Shown piece after piece: positions 26,819-39,400 of a DNA stretch of 64,000 nt. Position 1 is the first letter of the stretch. Every line of letters starts with the position of its first letter. Location of the stretch: NCBI RefSeq assembly GCF_014851395.1, contig NW_024040374.1:23888772-23952771 (forward strand). Direction: 5' to 3'. Source of the DNA: Micropterus salmoides (lineage: Eukaryota; Chordata; Actinopteri; Centrarchiformes; Centrarchidae). Under the pieces are notes generated by a model, which worked only from the letters and a program-made list of their open reading frames with translations, did no database searches and was not told the DNA's origin. Position numbers and translations under genes: made by a program.

Positions 26819-29800
26819 TTGATGTATTAGGAGTTATATTGTATCTGTTGTGCAATCAGTTGGATTTTCCTCAGAAGCTCTTGTTTTTCCTCAAGACCTC
26901 ATTTCTAATCGACTCTAACGGATCGTTCCCTTTAGCAGTCTGCCCTGTGCTCACCTGCTCTGCTTTATTCAGGTTTCAGCCCAGAGTTGTCATGACTGTC
27001 TGCTGGCCATGGCTCTGGACTCTAAAGACCGGAGGTTTAACAAGCCAGAACTCCCTGTCTTTTTTTACACATCCCTCCAATCGTCATTGGGCTTTGACAA
27101 ATGCAACACATTACAGATAAGGTTTTCTGTGTCATCAGTTTTGTGTTGCCCTCTGTCTGTTTTTAATGAGTTTGTGAGCGTTGCTTGGTGCTGTAATCTT
27201 TTGGTTTTTTTTTTTTCTAGACAAGTTTCTGGGTGGTTCGAGAGATCCTCCATGCACAGACGTTGAAGATCAGAGCGGAGGTGCTGAGTCTGTACATTCG
27301 CACTGCCAAGGTACAGACATCCACGCACAACATGCTTTTTTATCCTTGTTTGCAGTGTAAAGTCAGCTTAATATACTGTAATGCACTGTAAACTTAAACT
27401 ATTCACAGAAACTGTGTGACATGAACAACCTCCATGCGGTCATGGCTGTGGTGTCAGCGTTACAAAGTGCTCCCATCTTCAGACTTAGCAAAACATGGGC
27501 GGTGAGTATATTTACCCTACTTTGAAGGCAAGTCTGGTTTATTAGTAGAGTGCTGTCAATAAACTGGGATGTCACGCAGATCTGTTCCACTGGACACACA
27601 AACAAAGGCTAAGAAAAACATGCACACAAGTGACATGACAAGATGTTCAGGAAAAATAAATAGATAAAGGACACTGTTTAATACATTTAGAAAAGCTTAA
27701 ATTCACCCATTTTAAGAGATAAACGGGAATTTAACAAACATTCAACTCATTCGTTCCTTTGTTTGAGGTTTAAGAGAGATAGGAGTGTCCGAGTCTGTCA
27801 TTTCTTAGTGCAGCAAGTCTGTCCCATAGTGACTTACCTAGCACTTTAATAAAGATTTGATCAGATCTTGGGTGGAGGAAACATTTTGAGCACAACAGTA
27901 GACCTTTTTATACGCAGGAAATCACTATCCATTTTAAAAACGTGTGAGGGACATCCAATCTGTTTCAGTGTAGAGCTTACATAATGAAATGATGATGCTC
28001 TGATGTAATGGTGGAAATTTCTTATACCCGGGTCCACAAAACCACAGGAGATTCTTTTAGCCAGCGAATGCTGTTCCTGGCCAGGCTGTAGCACACTTGA
28101 CTCTTAGAAGACAGAAGGGCAGACACACACACTTAATCTCTGCAGGTATCATTACCACTTTCTGCTATTGTCACAAACGTTAAAGTTCAACTGTATTTGG
28201 TCTGATGCTTTACTACTGCTGCCTTAGTCCACAAGCTAACTACTTGGCAGTGCAGCTCCTCCTGCAGGAGTATGCTTTATATCTGGAGCTCTCACAAATG
28301 GACACGCAGACAAGCATGCTGAGAAACGGTCTGCCTTGACCTGGAAAGCTGCATGCTTCTGTGCTCTGGCATTGGCAGTTTTCTTCCTAAGTCTTTGTGT
28401 GGCCAGTTCATTAAGAAAAGCAACCAGCTAGAGAAGAATGGTTTTATTCTGTATTACATAACTGCATTTTATTCTGACATTGCAAATTGTGACAGGGCAT
28501 TACCAGTTATTACACTGATTTTACAAACCGGTAACAAATTAAAACAGTCTTGAATGGTTAAAGGACTGACAACAGGGGTAAAGGGTAACAACAGCCCGCC
28601 CTCACAGTGAAAACACTCTCTCTCTTTCTTTTCTGTCCTTTTGCTGTTAATGTCAAAGCCCTTTGGTGGGTATCAGATTTCACTCATTCATTTTATTTGT
28701 CGACCTTTGCCATTGTATTCCACCTTGCCTGTATGCATTGCTAACCCACTGGTGGGCCAAATGTTTCATTTAGGTGCAAAATTTAGGTGCACCCAAATTT
28801 TTCACAGCACCATAACAGTAAAAAAAAAGCGTCTGTAAAACGGTGAATACTTTATTTTGAGCATCACAACACCCGCAAAATGACTCGTTTCGCTATCGGA
28901 ATTTGATCCATTCCGTCGATAACATTTGGAAAGTTATTTTACCACTATTCAATTTAGCGGAGGACTGAACTGGATGTCAACACAGTGAAACATATAAACC
29001 CACTGCCAACTAGCATTTTGGCACTATACTTGCAGAGTGACACAGACACCGACAAACAACGATAAGTGCTAGAGTAAGTGTGTTGCCAACACCATAGGTA
29101 TCGGTGCCGAGTCACCACATGAGTATAAATCCAGTGCCCCTTCTCTGCTTTTGATTGACTCTCACCTTCTTCCACGAGTGAGTTTGAGAAATATTTAGTC
29201 GCACTAAACAGATTTCTGGACCAAATTGGTTGTGCCCTAGCCCCACCACTACAGCTGTTTATTTCTGTTAAATACACTTATTCTCACTCTTTTTCACTTT
29301 CCCTCTTTAACACAGTTGTTGAGTCGGAAGGACAAGGCAACGTTTGATCGGCTTGACTACCTGATGTCCAAAGAAGACAACTATAAACGTCTGAGGGACT
29401 TCATAAGCAGCCAGAGCATGGTCTCGTGCATACCATACCTAGGTAACAGACACAAACATACACACAACTCGCAGACCGCCACAAGGCTTGATCTTTCAAG
29501 GATGCATGAAGATGACTTACTATCAGCTTCTTATCTTTATGGGCTGTTTACGGGCCAAAGGTTAATCTAAGGTCAGATCAACTGAGTTTTAAAACCTCTG
29601 CATCTGTGTCTGGTGTCATTATCTCATGGATTAAGTGCCACAATTGTAAGTCAGTTGTGTCTTATCTTGTATTGTCCTCCTTTGAGTAATTATTTTAGTA
29701 AACTGCTTATTTCCATTGTAGCGGTTGCCCTTGTAAATTTGTACGCCGTCGTTCATTTTCCTGTTGTGTTTTTTTTTTGCTGTGCTTCTTTCAGTAGAGG

Positions 29801-30384
29801 AGGTGAATTTTCAACATAAATTTGCTGCTTTGTTGTGAAACATCACAATGTTCCTTTTAGCTGGAACAAATGCATGAATCAGTGAGAAGTAAAATAATAG
29901 TGATATATTTCTCCGTCCTTTCTTGAAATATTTATACCCCTTCTCTCTTTGGCCCCTAACAGTATGACATCGCACAGGAATCCCTTATGAGTTTTTCAAG
30001 GAAAACTCTCACTATGAGTATTGTGAACGTGGGTGCACGCTTGTGGTTTTTATTGCTGTACTGTTTGTTCTTGTTTTGACTTGATGATGACCGGATGACT
30101 TTGATGTTGTTCGGTGCCAGGGTTTTTCCTCTTGCCATCAGGCTCGTATCATAGCTAGGCTACCGCTGTGTGATTCAAACTTAGACGCTCAAGTATGTAC
30201 AAACAAATGCAGACACAAGCACAAACACAGAGAGCTCAGGAGTCTGTTTGTCGTTAAAGAAACGTTTAACCACCCGCTTCCCCCGCCGCGCTCCGTCATG
30301 GAAGGCTGGAAATAATGACCATGAGACAAATGCAAAGCTAATGCTGTAAAACGGCGCGCATTTGTCAGTTTAACTGTATGTCCT

Positions 30385-30423
<39 letters not shown>

Positions 30424-33400
30424 AGAATAAGGAGAGACTTTCCGTTTGGTAAGCGTTTCATTGATGTGTGACTAGCTGGCTGTTCTTAGGGTGGAGTCTC
30501 TTTGTGTTGTAAGTCTTTGTATGTGTGAGTGGGATGGTGTTTCCTTACAGTCTGAGCCTGTCAATGATGCCTGTGGATGTGTGATGTGTGACCAGCTGGC
30601 GGTCCTCGGGGCTGGACCGAGCCAAGTTGGAACACTGGAGGGAAATCGCCACTCTCTTGTTCTCAGACGTTCTCCTCCATCATAAATCCACCCGATCCCT
30701 CTGAGGGGAAGCGGGAATGAATGAGCAGGGGACTAAAAGCTGCAGTGCTTTTAGCCAGAGCATCACTCCCAACATAAGTGGTGGGTGGGTGTGTGTGTAA
30801 TGGGTACACTTGGGCTGGGGGTTTGTCCTGATGCATTTGTGCACATGTTTACATCTTTGTTCACTTAACAAAGTACCGGTTGAAGGGTTGAAGGAATTAA
30901 ATTCCCAACCCTCAGCAATGGGCTAAAATTGCCATATGTGTTTTTCTATGTGCTAAGTGCGCCACAGGACTGTTAACTTCTACAAAGTGTATTTGTGTAA
31001 TTGTGCCACTTTTGTGACTTCCTACGTTTCTGTCGTTGCACCATTTGCATCTTTATAAGTGTGATGCTTATCTGTGATGATAACAAGGATGGAGAAAGAG
31101 CCCTGTGTCAGCTGTGTAGTCACCGAGCTCTGGCTTTTCCACAGTGATAGATTTGTGCTAAACTGCGTGTGTGCGCGACTGTGTGAACTCTGACCTGCTA
31201 TTAGGCTCGGCAGACACAGCGCCCACCTGTCTGCGCTCACCACAGGGCCAGCCTGGTAAATGCTTAGATGAGCTTGTTCCTGTTCTCTAGCCAATCATGC
31301 GAGGACAAAGAGCCCACAGAAATGTATGGCTCCACTGTGACAAAACGCACACACTTTAAAATGTTTCCCTAAGTCGTTATGCTTGCCATGTCCTACACTT
31401 GCCACGTAGCAAAAGCAGCACAGCAGCAGTAGCTGTAGTCTTCCATCAGCGTGTATCCTGAATTTGTTCAGCCACTTACTGCTGTGCACTGAATGCTCAC
31501 AGCCCAACGCATAATCATATAGTTCCATTTGTAAGCGGAGAAAATATTGATTTAAGGCATGAAACGGTGCTTTGGGTTACACATACGTGAAGCTCAGTTG
31601 CAGTGGTTAAAAAGCCTGGGGATCTGTTCTGTTAGACGGATGAGTGAAAAATGCAGCTGAAACTTGTCCTGTAATACTTATTATAGTCCCTGTGTAATTT
31701 CATTGTGTGTGCTTATTACCGGGATCCCGTAGTAGCCGTTTGCTCTTTGGTGACAGTGGAGAAAGACTGTACCAACCGACACAAGGGCCCTTGCGTCCCT
31801 TCGGCTCCAAAATGCTGTTGTTGTTGAGGTAGTTGTGGGACAAAAGCAACTGTGTGGAATAACCAATGTAAGGGAAAGCACCAGGCACCATATGTGTCAG
31901 ATCGGAAAAGCCAGCCAACTAAAGGGTTCATTTCCCTACTGACCTACAGTCCTGTGTGTCAGGCGATAGTACGGTAAGGCAGGGTCTGGCCTGGGCTCTT
32001 GGACTGCATGGATACACAGTATTTTAGGTGCCTGACAGCAAGCCTGCCAGTTTTGTTGGCTCATTGTCTGTGTGTGTGTGACAGAGTGTGAGTGAGCTAA
32101 AACATGTTGCCTATGTGTCCGTGAGCTTTTCCTTCTTAGCGTTTGCGTCACACGGCTCCTGTCTTTTCTGACTTACAGTTCCTCAGAGGGAAATATTATA
32201 CATAATTTCTAGATATACGTTTGTATTTTAAGGAAAGAAAAGCTCAACGGTTTTATGTGGAAGGAATGTTCCCCTCCCTCTTTTCCCCATCTGTATTTCT
32301 CTTGCCTTACTGTCGCTTCGGTTCTTTCATTTTAGTCTAAATTCTTCTACAGCAGCTTCATTTAATATCCTCCCTGTTATCTATTTCTGTCCTTACCTTG
32401 ATATAGACTGAACTGCTTTATTTTATTATTTTTTTTCTTACCCTATTTAAACCTCTCCTCTTTGCTTTAGCCTTCAGGAATAATGTGATGTAAAATGGTC
32501 TCTCGCAGTTCATTTTTATTCTGCCCATTTTCTTAAATTATTAAATCCCTTTGATTTTCTTCAGGTTTTCTGCAGTTTCTATTGTACTTACATCAGATCA
32601 AACAATTTTGAAATGTTTCATTTCCGATGATTGTATCATCTTTTATGCAGGTAAAGGCTTAGCTCATATTTTACAATCAAATATTTAAAGTTCTGCATTC
32701 ATACTGGAAACAATTTTGTCAATTACATTTTACACACTACTTTTGAGTGAAGAGTGAAAGACAGGAGAATGTTTATAAAAGAATTTAATTTGACGTGGAT
32801 GAAAACAGTGCATGTTATAAATTCTCGATCCTCCCAAATCCGCTCTGATGGTCTTGTTTGTATCAGCTAGTTGTGTGTGTTTGTGTGTGTTTGTTTCCTT
32901 CACTTCAAGTGTTATTAATGTATCTCACCATTGGATAAAAATATTAAGACTTGTATTGTTACAGGGCTAGATATAAAATGGCCATGACTATACTTACTAT
33001 AAATACAGTGATAAATAACAAAGAATGGCAGAGTGACAACATTGTGGACATTTGGCCTGAGTAGAATCACACCTCTTAAATTACCTTTTCACAAATAAAG
33101 CCAAAGATATTTACATACCAAAGCCAGCTCAGCCACATGCACATTGGACATGCACACTGTTGCACAAGTTCATTTTCTGTTGGGGTCGAAAGAAACCCCG
33201 GAAGTCCAGACAAAACCCAGAAACTAGCAGACAGTAGGTTTAGCAAGACCTGTTCTCTAACAGTTGGCAACTGGCAACACAACTTTTCAATTGCATCATT
33301 TTTCATTTTAGTTGCTGCTAACATCCCACTACATCCAAACCCCCTTGGTATGGGCGACACTACTTTAAATAAGTCACCATTAGCTGCTCAGAAGAAATCT

Positions 33401-36400
33401 CATGTCTTTAGTAAATGACCATTTCCCTTTATTACATTCTGAGTTTCAACAAGAGTGAGTAAAATAGGACACTTAAGAGTAATACTTGATGGTCCCAGGG
33501 AGCTTGATGGACCATTACTTTCCAGACTGAAAGATGGAGGAGAGCAGTTACTTAGGGAGGACAATGGCATCAGTCTTCATGTCAAAGTTCAACATGGGAG
33601 CTAGCCACTGCGCAGACTGCTGGAGTCATTATTGTCTGGCCATAAACACATGCCACCGTCTCTTCCTCCATTGTATTTCACTAGGCACTGTTGTCCGATG
33701 GCATGGATTCCTGGTTCTGCCTTTACAGTATTTGTTTATGGGTAGATAAAGATAAGAGAGGAAACTGAGGTGCATTTGAAGAGAACCACAGTCTGAGGTT
33801 TCAGTCAATCGGCCGGATCATGAGGCGGACTGACTTGAGGGAGTAGAAACCGCCTCCATAGTCTGCCCAGAAGATTCCGTCTTGAAATTTGCTGCGGTAA
33901 ACCCCCCCGCTGTACCATACACCATTGAGGTTGGTCTGACCACAAGCATTGTACCACCAGCCACCTTTATGGAAGTGGGCGCAATTACCTAGTGGAGACA
34001 GACATAACATCATAAAACAAGTATGATGGGCAGACAAAGAATGAGCTTACCCTCTATTTTGTCCAATCAGAAAGCATTCGGAACTCATCTAGCACCCCCC
34101 TCCCCCCTACCTGAAAACGCGTCCTTGTCGCGATCAAGAGTGGTGAACTGTTTGCCGTTATGACTGATGAAGGAGTCCCCAGCATTGCCCTGGTAGGTGC
34201 CGAGCCTCAGCCGATAGCCCTCGCTCTCTGATTCCAGGCGGAAGCTGCTGTACTCAGCGTACACCTTCTTCCCTGTCCAGTCCTCCAGCTCTATCATCAG
34301 CTTGTAGTCGCCCTGTTTCCCCAGGTTGTAGATATTGTCCAGTCCGAGCCAGTGTTCACCATCTATGTTTCCAAAGCCTCTCTGTAGGGGACAGGCACCA
34401 CAGCATGTTCTTCTGTGATTCGTTGTCAGTTGTGGTTCATGTTAAAATGCCATTGCAATGTCACACAGACCAACAAAGTGCAGAATTAATTTGAGTTACT
34501 CGACACTGAGGGTTAGCTAACCTCTTTTTATTCTGTGGTGAGTGAAGGCGACTCATGTCCAAAAAACACAAACAGTAAAGCAGAGTGAGGATAATAAGAT
34601 TTCTTAGCAGAGTGCCGAGTTTAAAGGAGTCTGGTGGCTGCAATCAAGTATTATGATATCAAATCTGCTTCCCATTGAGACGATAATGTTATATGGTTGT
34701 GATCTGTGGTTTCTCACTCACTCAAATACGTTGAGTGGCACGGGCAGTGGTGAATTGGCTGTGGTTGGATGGAGAGTTGAATACAGCAAATGCAGAGCTT
34801 CAGAGACGCTCCAAACAGCATGTAAGTATTGATTTCTACATCTAATTTTATGACGGAGAGGAAAACTCTTGCCTTCTTTCTTTTTTTTTTTTTTAAACAA
34901 AGAAAACTGGGAGAGAATTTTTGTTAGGGTGTTATAAACACTGTTCTCCTTCGTCGCTCCCCCCTGCTTGCTCTGTTAGATCCTGGATCACTTATCGATT
35001 GCAAAAGCTCACACATGGGAAGAAAAGGATGAAGGGGTTCAGCTGTATTTCCCTCTCGTCCCACCGGGGCTACACTGATTGCGTATATTTGTGTGTAGGT
35101 CCCTGGCTACAATTCTTGGCTGTGATTTTGATGTGCAAATCCACCGCTAAGCTGTTTACATTGATGGAGAAAGTGCTTGCTTAGTGGCGCTGAAATGAAC
35201 TTCTGAGACTGAGTCAAGAAGTTTTGAATACAGTTCTCTGTCATGTTTAAAGATATTTTGATATTTTCCCCTGAGGAATCGGATTCAAATGTCTGGTTTG
35301 GTCTCATTAAACCCTGTGTTCAACCATCAAACCTAATGTTTCTTGTTTGGTTCCTTCAGCTTACCTTGTAGTTCTCCCAGTTCCGAAAGAAGTTAACGGA
35401 GCCATCTCTCCTCCTTTGCAACACAGTCCATCCTCCATTGTCAAGGCCATGTTCACACCAGGCTTGGATCAACCGATCACTGCCATCTGTCTTAAGCAGG
35501 TACATCCCACTGGTGGTGTGACCTGCCTGTCGCACCTGGTAACAGTCCCTGAAGGGACCTTTGGTTGTAGAAAAAGAGACAAAAAAGAAGGTTGAATAGA
35601 GATTGTGCTAGCAATTTAAAATGTTGGATATGCAAATAAATCCCTATTGCAATATTACCATTGTCCACAACCCATTGTCACATTGCAATTTGCATTACAA
35701 TAATACTCAATGATCTTCACTATCCCAGGTGTTTTGTGTTTTATAGATGGTACTTATCACTTCATCTCGCCACAACAAAAGCTCCAATATTAGCACTTTA
35801 GGCAAGAAAATGTTGAAAGTAGTTATCGTAAAAAGCCAGAAATTACCACTTGAAGGCAGTATAGACTCTATATCTATGTCTTTTTGTTACTGACTCTTGA
35901 TTCCTACTAAAATAATCCATTGAACTGAATTGCAGTGAGTTTTAGCCCCCTGAACAAATATACCATAATGTGCATTGAATTGCACTAGATGTCTTCTTTT
36001 TTTATTGCAAATGCAAAAGTCATCATCATCAGTCATGGGGCTCTAGAAAGCAGACAAGAGAAAAGGAAAGAGAATGTTTGGAAGGGATGTCTGCTAGACC
36101 CCTGGTTTGAGGGGATGCATCATTGTGGCCACATTCTTTGGAAAATGTATCCTTTTGCACAGACAGTCTGAAGTTACACAAACATGCATATGCACGCACT
36201 TAAATTGTTATATTAATATTCACCTAGGTTTAGCCCTCAAATGAAGCCATGTGGTAACACTGCACCCAAAGCTGTAGCAGCTGAACCTAAACGCAGCATA
36301 TTTCCTCTATTTTACCCTGTGTGAATATTTATATTACACAGTATGAACACCAGCATTGTGTGCGGGCCTCCAGGTTCTAAAGGCCCATGGAAGATGGTTT

Positions 36401-39400
36401 TCTCAGCTGAGTTTAGGAGCACATAGGGGACCCAGTGTAATGCCCCAGCACAGATACCTAAGACTCCCCAGCACAGGCTTGTGTTTTTCTAGTAATGATA
36501 TGTCTTTATCAGACCTGTCAGTGAGGGGCTTCTCCAATGTATTCCCCTGTTCTCTATTTCTGTCACTTAGTAGTTAGTTTCTCTAAACAGAGCTTTAAGG
36601 CGTTGATGTTAAAAATAAACCAAGTCAACGAGCCATAGTGGTTTATAAAGAGCAAAACTAGACCAAACTGTGGTCAGGGAATGTGACCAGTGTATTTATA
36701 GTGGTAGTGAACCTACATGGAAGAGAGCCTATTAGTTGTCTTTGGTGGCTTGGTTTTGGGTTGAAGGTTTACTTATTATCCTTTCGGATTTAGATACACA
36801 CAATATACACATCTGTTAAAAAGCACACTTTCATCCATGTATTCTTGGCAATCAAATGGAAAATTAGATTCAGCAGCTTAAAGTCTGCTAGCTGTCCGTT
36901 CTGTGTGTGCTCTGAAAAAAAAAAAATCTGGCGTCATTACACAGCCCTGGCTCTGTAAATGGGAAACAAGCAAAGTTGCTCGGACCAAGCACACAACACT
37001 ATTCCAGCCGTTCGTGTATGACTTGCCCACAGACAGTCGGCTTACTTTCTAGTTTACCAAGACATGCTGTTGTGATTTTACCTATAGTAGCAGGACAGTT
37101 TTGAGTATCGCTGGGACTGCCTTGTCCTCCCTGCATGCTAGCTTTGCAGCAGCAACTGTAGCAACAGTAAGTTATACTGTTCACACTGTATCATGGTATT
37201 TGTCATAGTATTGGATTTCTCCAGAATCTCATACCCCACCTTTTTAATGCTTAACATTTCAACTACAATATGGATGAGGCGTGTGTAATTTCAGCATTAT
37301 TGCATTGGAGCTCTCCATTCTAATGAGCTATGATTGACAAATGCAATGAATTACAGTTCAACAGGGGCTGTCTAAAGTAGTTGGCTAATTATGTTACACA
37401 GCCTTTTGTCATGTCACAAATGGAGTACCTGCCATTTTACCGTCCCACCACTTCACCCCTTTTCCTTTCTCTCTGTGTTTCCTTGTTTTGTTTTTTCTCC
37501 ATGGAGGCTTTTAAAATACGGCCCCTTTGCTCTTCCGCTCATTGAGCTTGAAATAGGCCTATCGTTATTAATGCTTAAAGTGAGTTGAAGGTGTTGCATG
37601 CTCAGTATTCTGAGAAGAACTGTGTTTCAGTTAGACTGGTTTCTGGAGGATCAACACCTATCAGACACTCTGGAATAAGTACACTTATTCACATTACTAT
37701 AGAGACGATAACAGTAATGTTTAAACACTCTTGTTTTGTAATAGCAAGGCAGGGACGGTAAGCTGATGCTTTATATATAACGCCATGATTTAACTAACTT
37801 GAGTAGTTTGGCATTGATTTGCTAAAAGGTACCTGCCCTTTTATCTAATGGCAAGTAGCAAGATAGTTAATGATATCTTAAACTAGAATCTTTAAGTGTC
37901 AGGGTTAACTAAAAATCTGATATAGACAAATACAGAAGAAAGGGTCTTATGTCATCCTGCTAAGTGACTTCCCTGTCAGTATTCAAACAGGCCTTCTTTT
38001 ATTCCCCTTTTTGTCTGTGGGATGTCTGAGGGATGTTATGAATGAATCCATCCATTTCACCATCTGCTTGTATAACCCCTGTCAGCATTCCCCGCCATAG
38101 TCTAATCGCCAGTCCAAGTATGACAGCCCTGGCCAGTTTTTAGCAGCCATTTCCAAGTAGCATTCTAACCTTGCAAATTGGTTTTGTATTCGAGATGAGC
38201 TTTCTCAGATGTCAGAATTAGTCACTCTCTGTGAGAAAAGCACAGAGGAGCTCAATGTATTTTAAAGGATTTTATCTGAAGCTTGATGGACTTGTCTAGT
38301 GGTTCTCAAACTTTTTCTGTCAGAAGTCGAAAAAAGTTCATGCACCCCCACCCCCCTTAAGCTGATTGAATTCTTATTAATCAGTGACAAAATTGGGGGA
38401 GCAACAAATAAAAAAGAAATGATTCAGGTCAGCACCATAGCATCAGCAAACCCTTGTTTTTTTAAAATTTCCCTACATAAATCATGTTCATTCAACTTAA
38501 TTCCTTCCATATTTTTTCCCTGGTCATCCACGCCCGCCCCTGCAACGGCTCTGTGTCCTGCCCCAGTTTGAGAACCACTGGACTAGTCCATCAGATGTGT
38601 GCTCTGTTTGTCTCTACCTTGCCCCTATGGATTTATTGTGTGGACTGAATGTAAATCTGACTGAAGCCTAGCAGCAGATGTATATTCCCGTTTTCTGAAG
38701 TCTTTTTAATGCTGTTCAAAGAGGCCTAATCCGCATCCTACTAATTTAGTACATATGCTCTGTGCGGTGCAGCCAATACAGGCAGCCAAGTGGGAATCAT
38801 AGGAATGTATGATTTCACTGCCTCTGCAGGATGCCAAGGATAAGCCAAGTGTGCCTCAGCAATATCAACTGTTGCGAGAAATTACTTTTTGAATTGCAGT
38901 CCTTAGGTAATTAATTGTACTTTAGTTGTATGTATGTACAATTAATCGGAACAATTACTAACTGACAATTACTTAAAAGGGCATTTTGTTTTTGCTCCCC
39001 TTCCATCAAAAATTGGATCCCTGATTATTTTCCATTATGTTCAGTCACTTACTCTTTCATCATCCCCCATCACTTTAAAATTGCTACATACCATCAGAGG
39101 TAAGTGTTCCCTGTGGTGGTGGTGGGTCAATCCCAAATGGGCTTGCAGTAGGGGAGTCCATGCGTGATCCTCTGGGAAAGGCCCGATTGTTATTGTCCCT
39201 CTGGATCTCGTTGGTGAAACGATTGTTAACCGGTATATTCTGTGGTACCACCTGTACCAGTGGGGGAACTACGGGCAGCTCACCACGTCCTAGTGTCCTC
39301 AGACACTGCTCCTCCAGTGCAGAGATGAGAACGGACTGGTTGTTCACCACACCGGCCATTGTGGCAAACCGGGCCTCCAGCTCCTTGTACCTTGAAGCCA

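Larger units (their letters stand above)
23410..27220 (+). other. ralgps2 intron 4 (3.8 kb)
   Basis: Contains one MITE copy (24,631-25,152) and a long AC microsatellite (26,739-26,816). No other gene is seen. Confidence 0.7.
35559..39091 (-). other. angptl1 intron 2 (3.5 kb)
   Basis: Also lies within the ralgps2 host intron. Contains MITE copy 2 (36,882-37,247) and an hAT-like MITE (38,297-38,580); no other exon is seen. Confidence 0.8.

Noticed and set aside
33137..33418. 93-codon plus-strand frame downstream of angptl1
   Set aside because: No homology recognised; it most likely overlaps distal angptl1 3' flanking or UTR sequence and is a chance frame.
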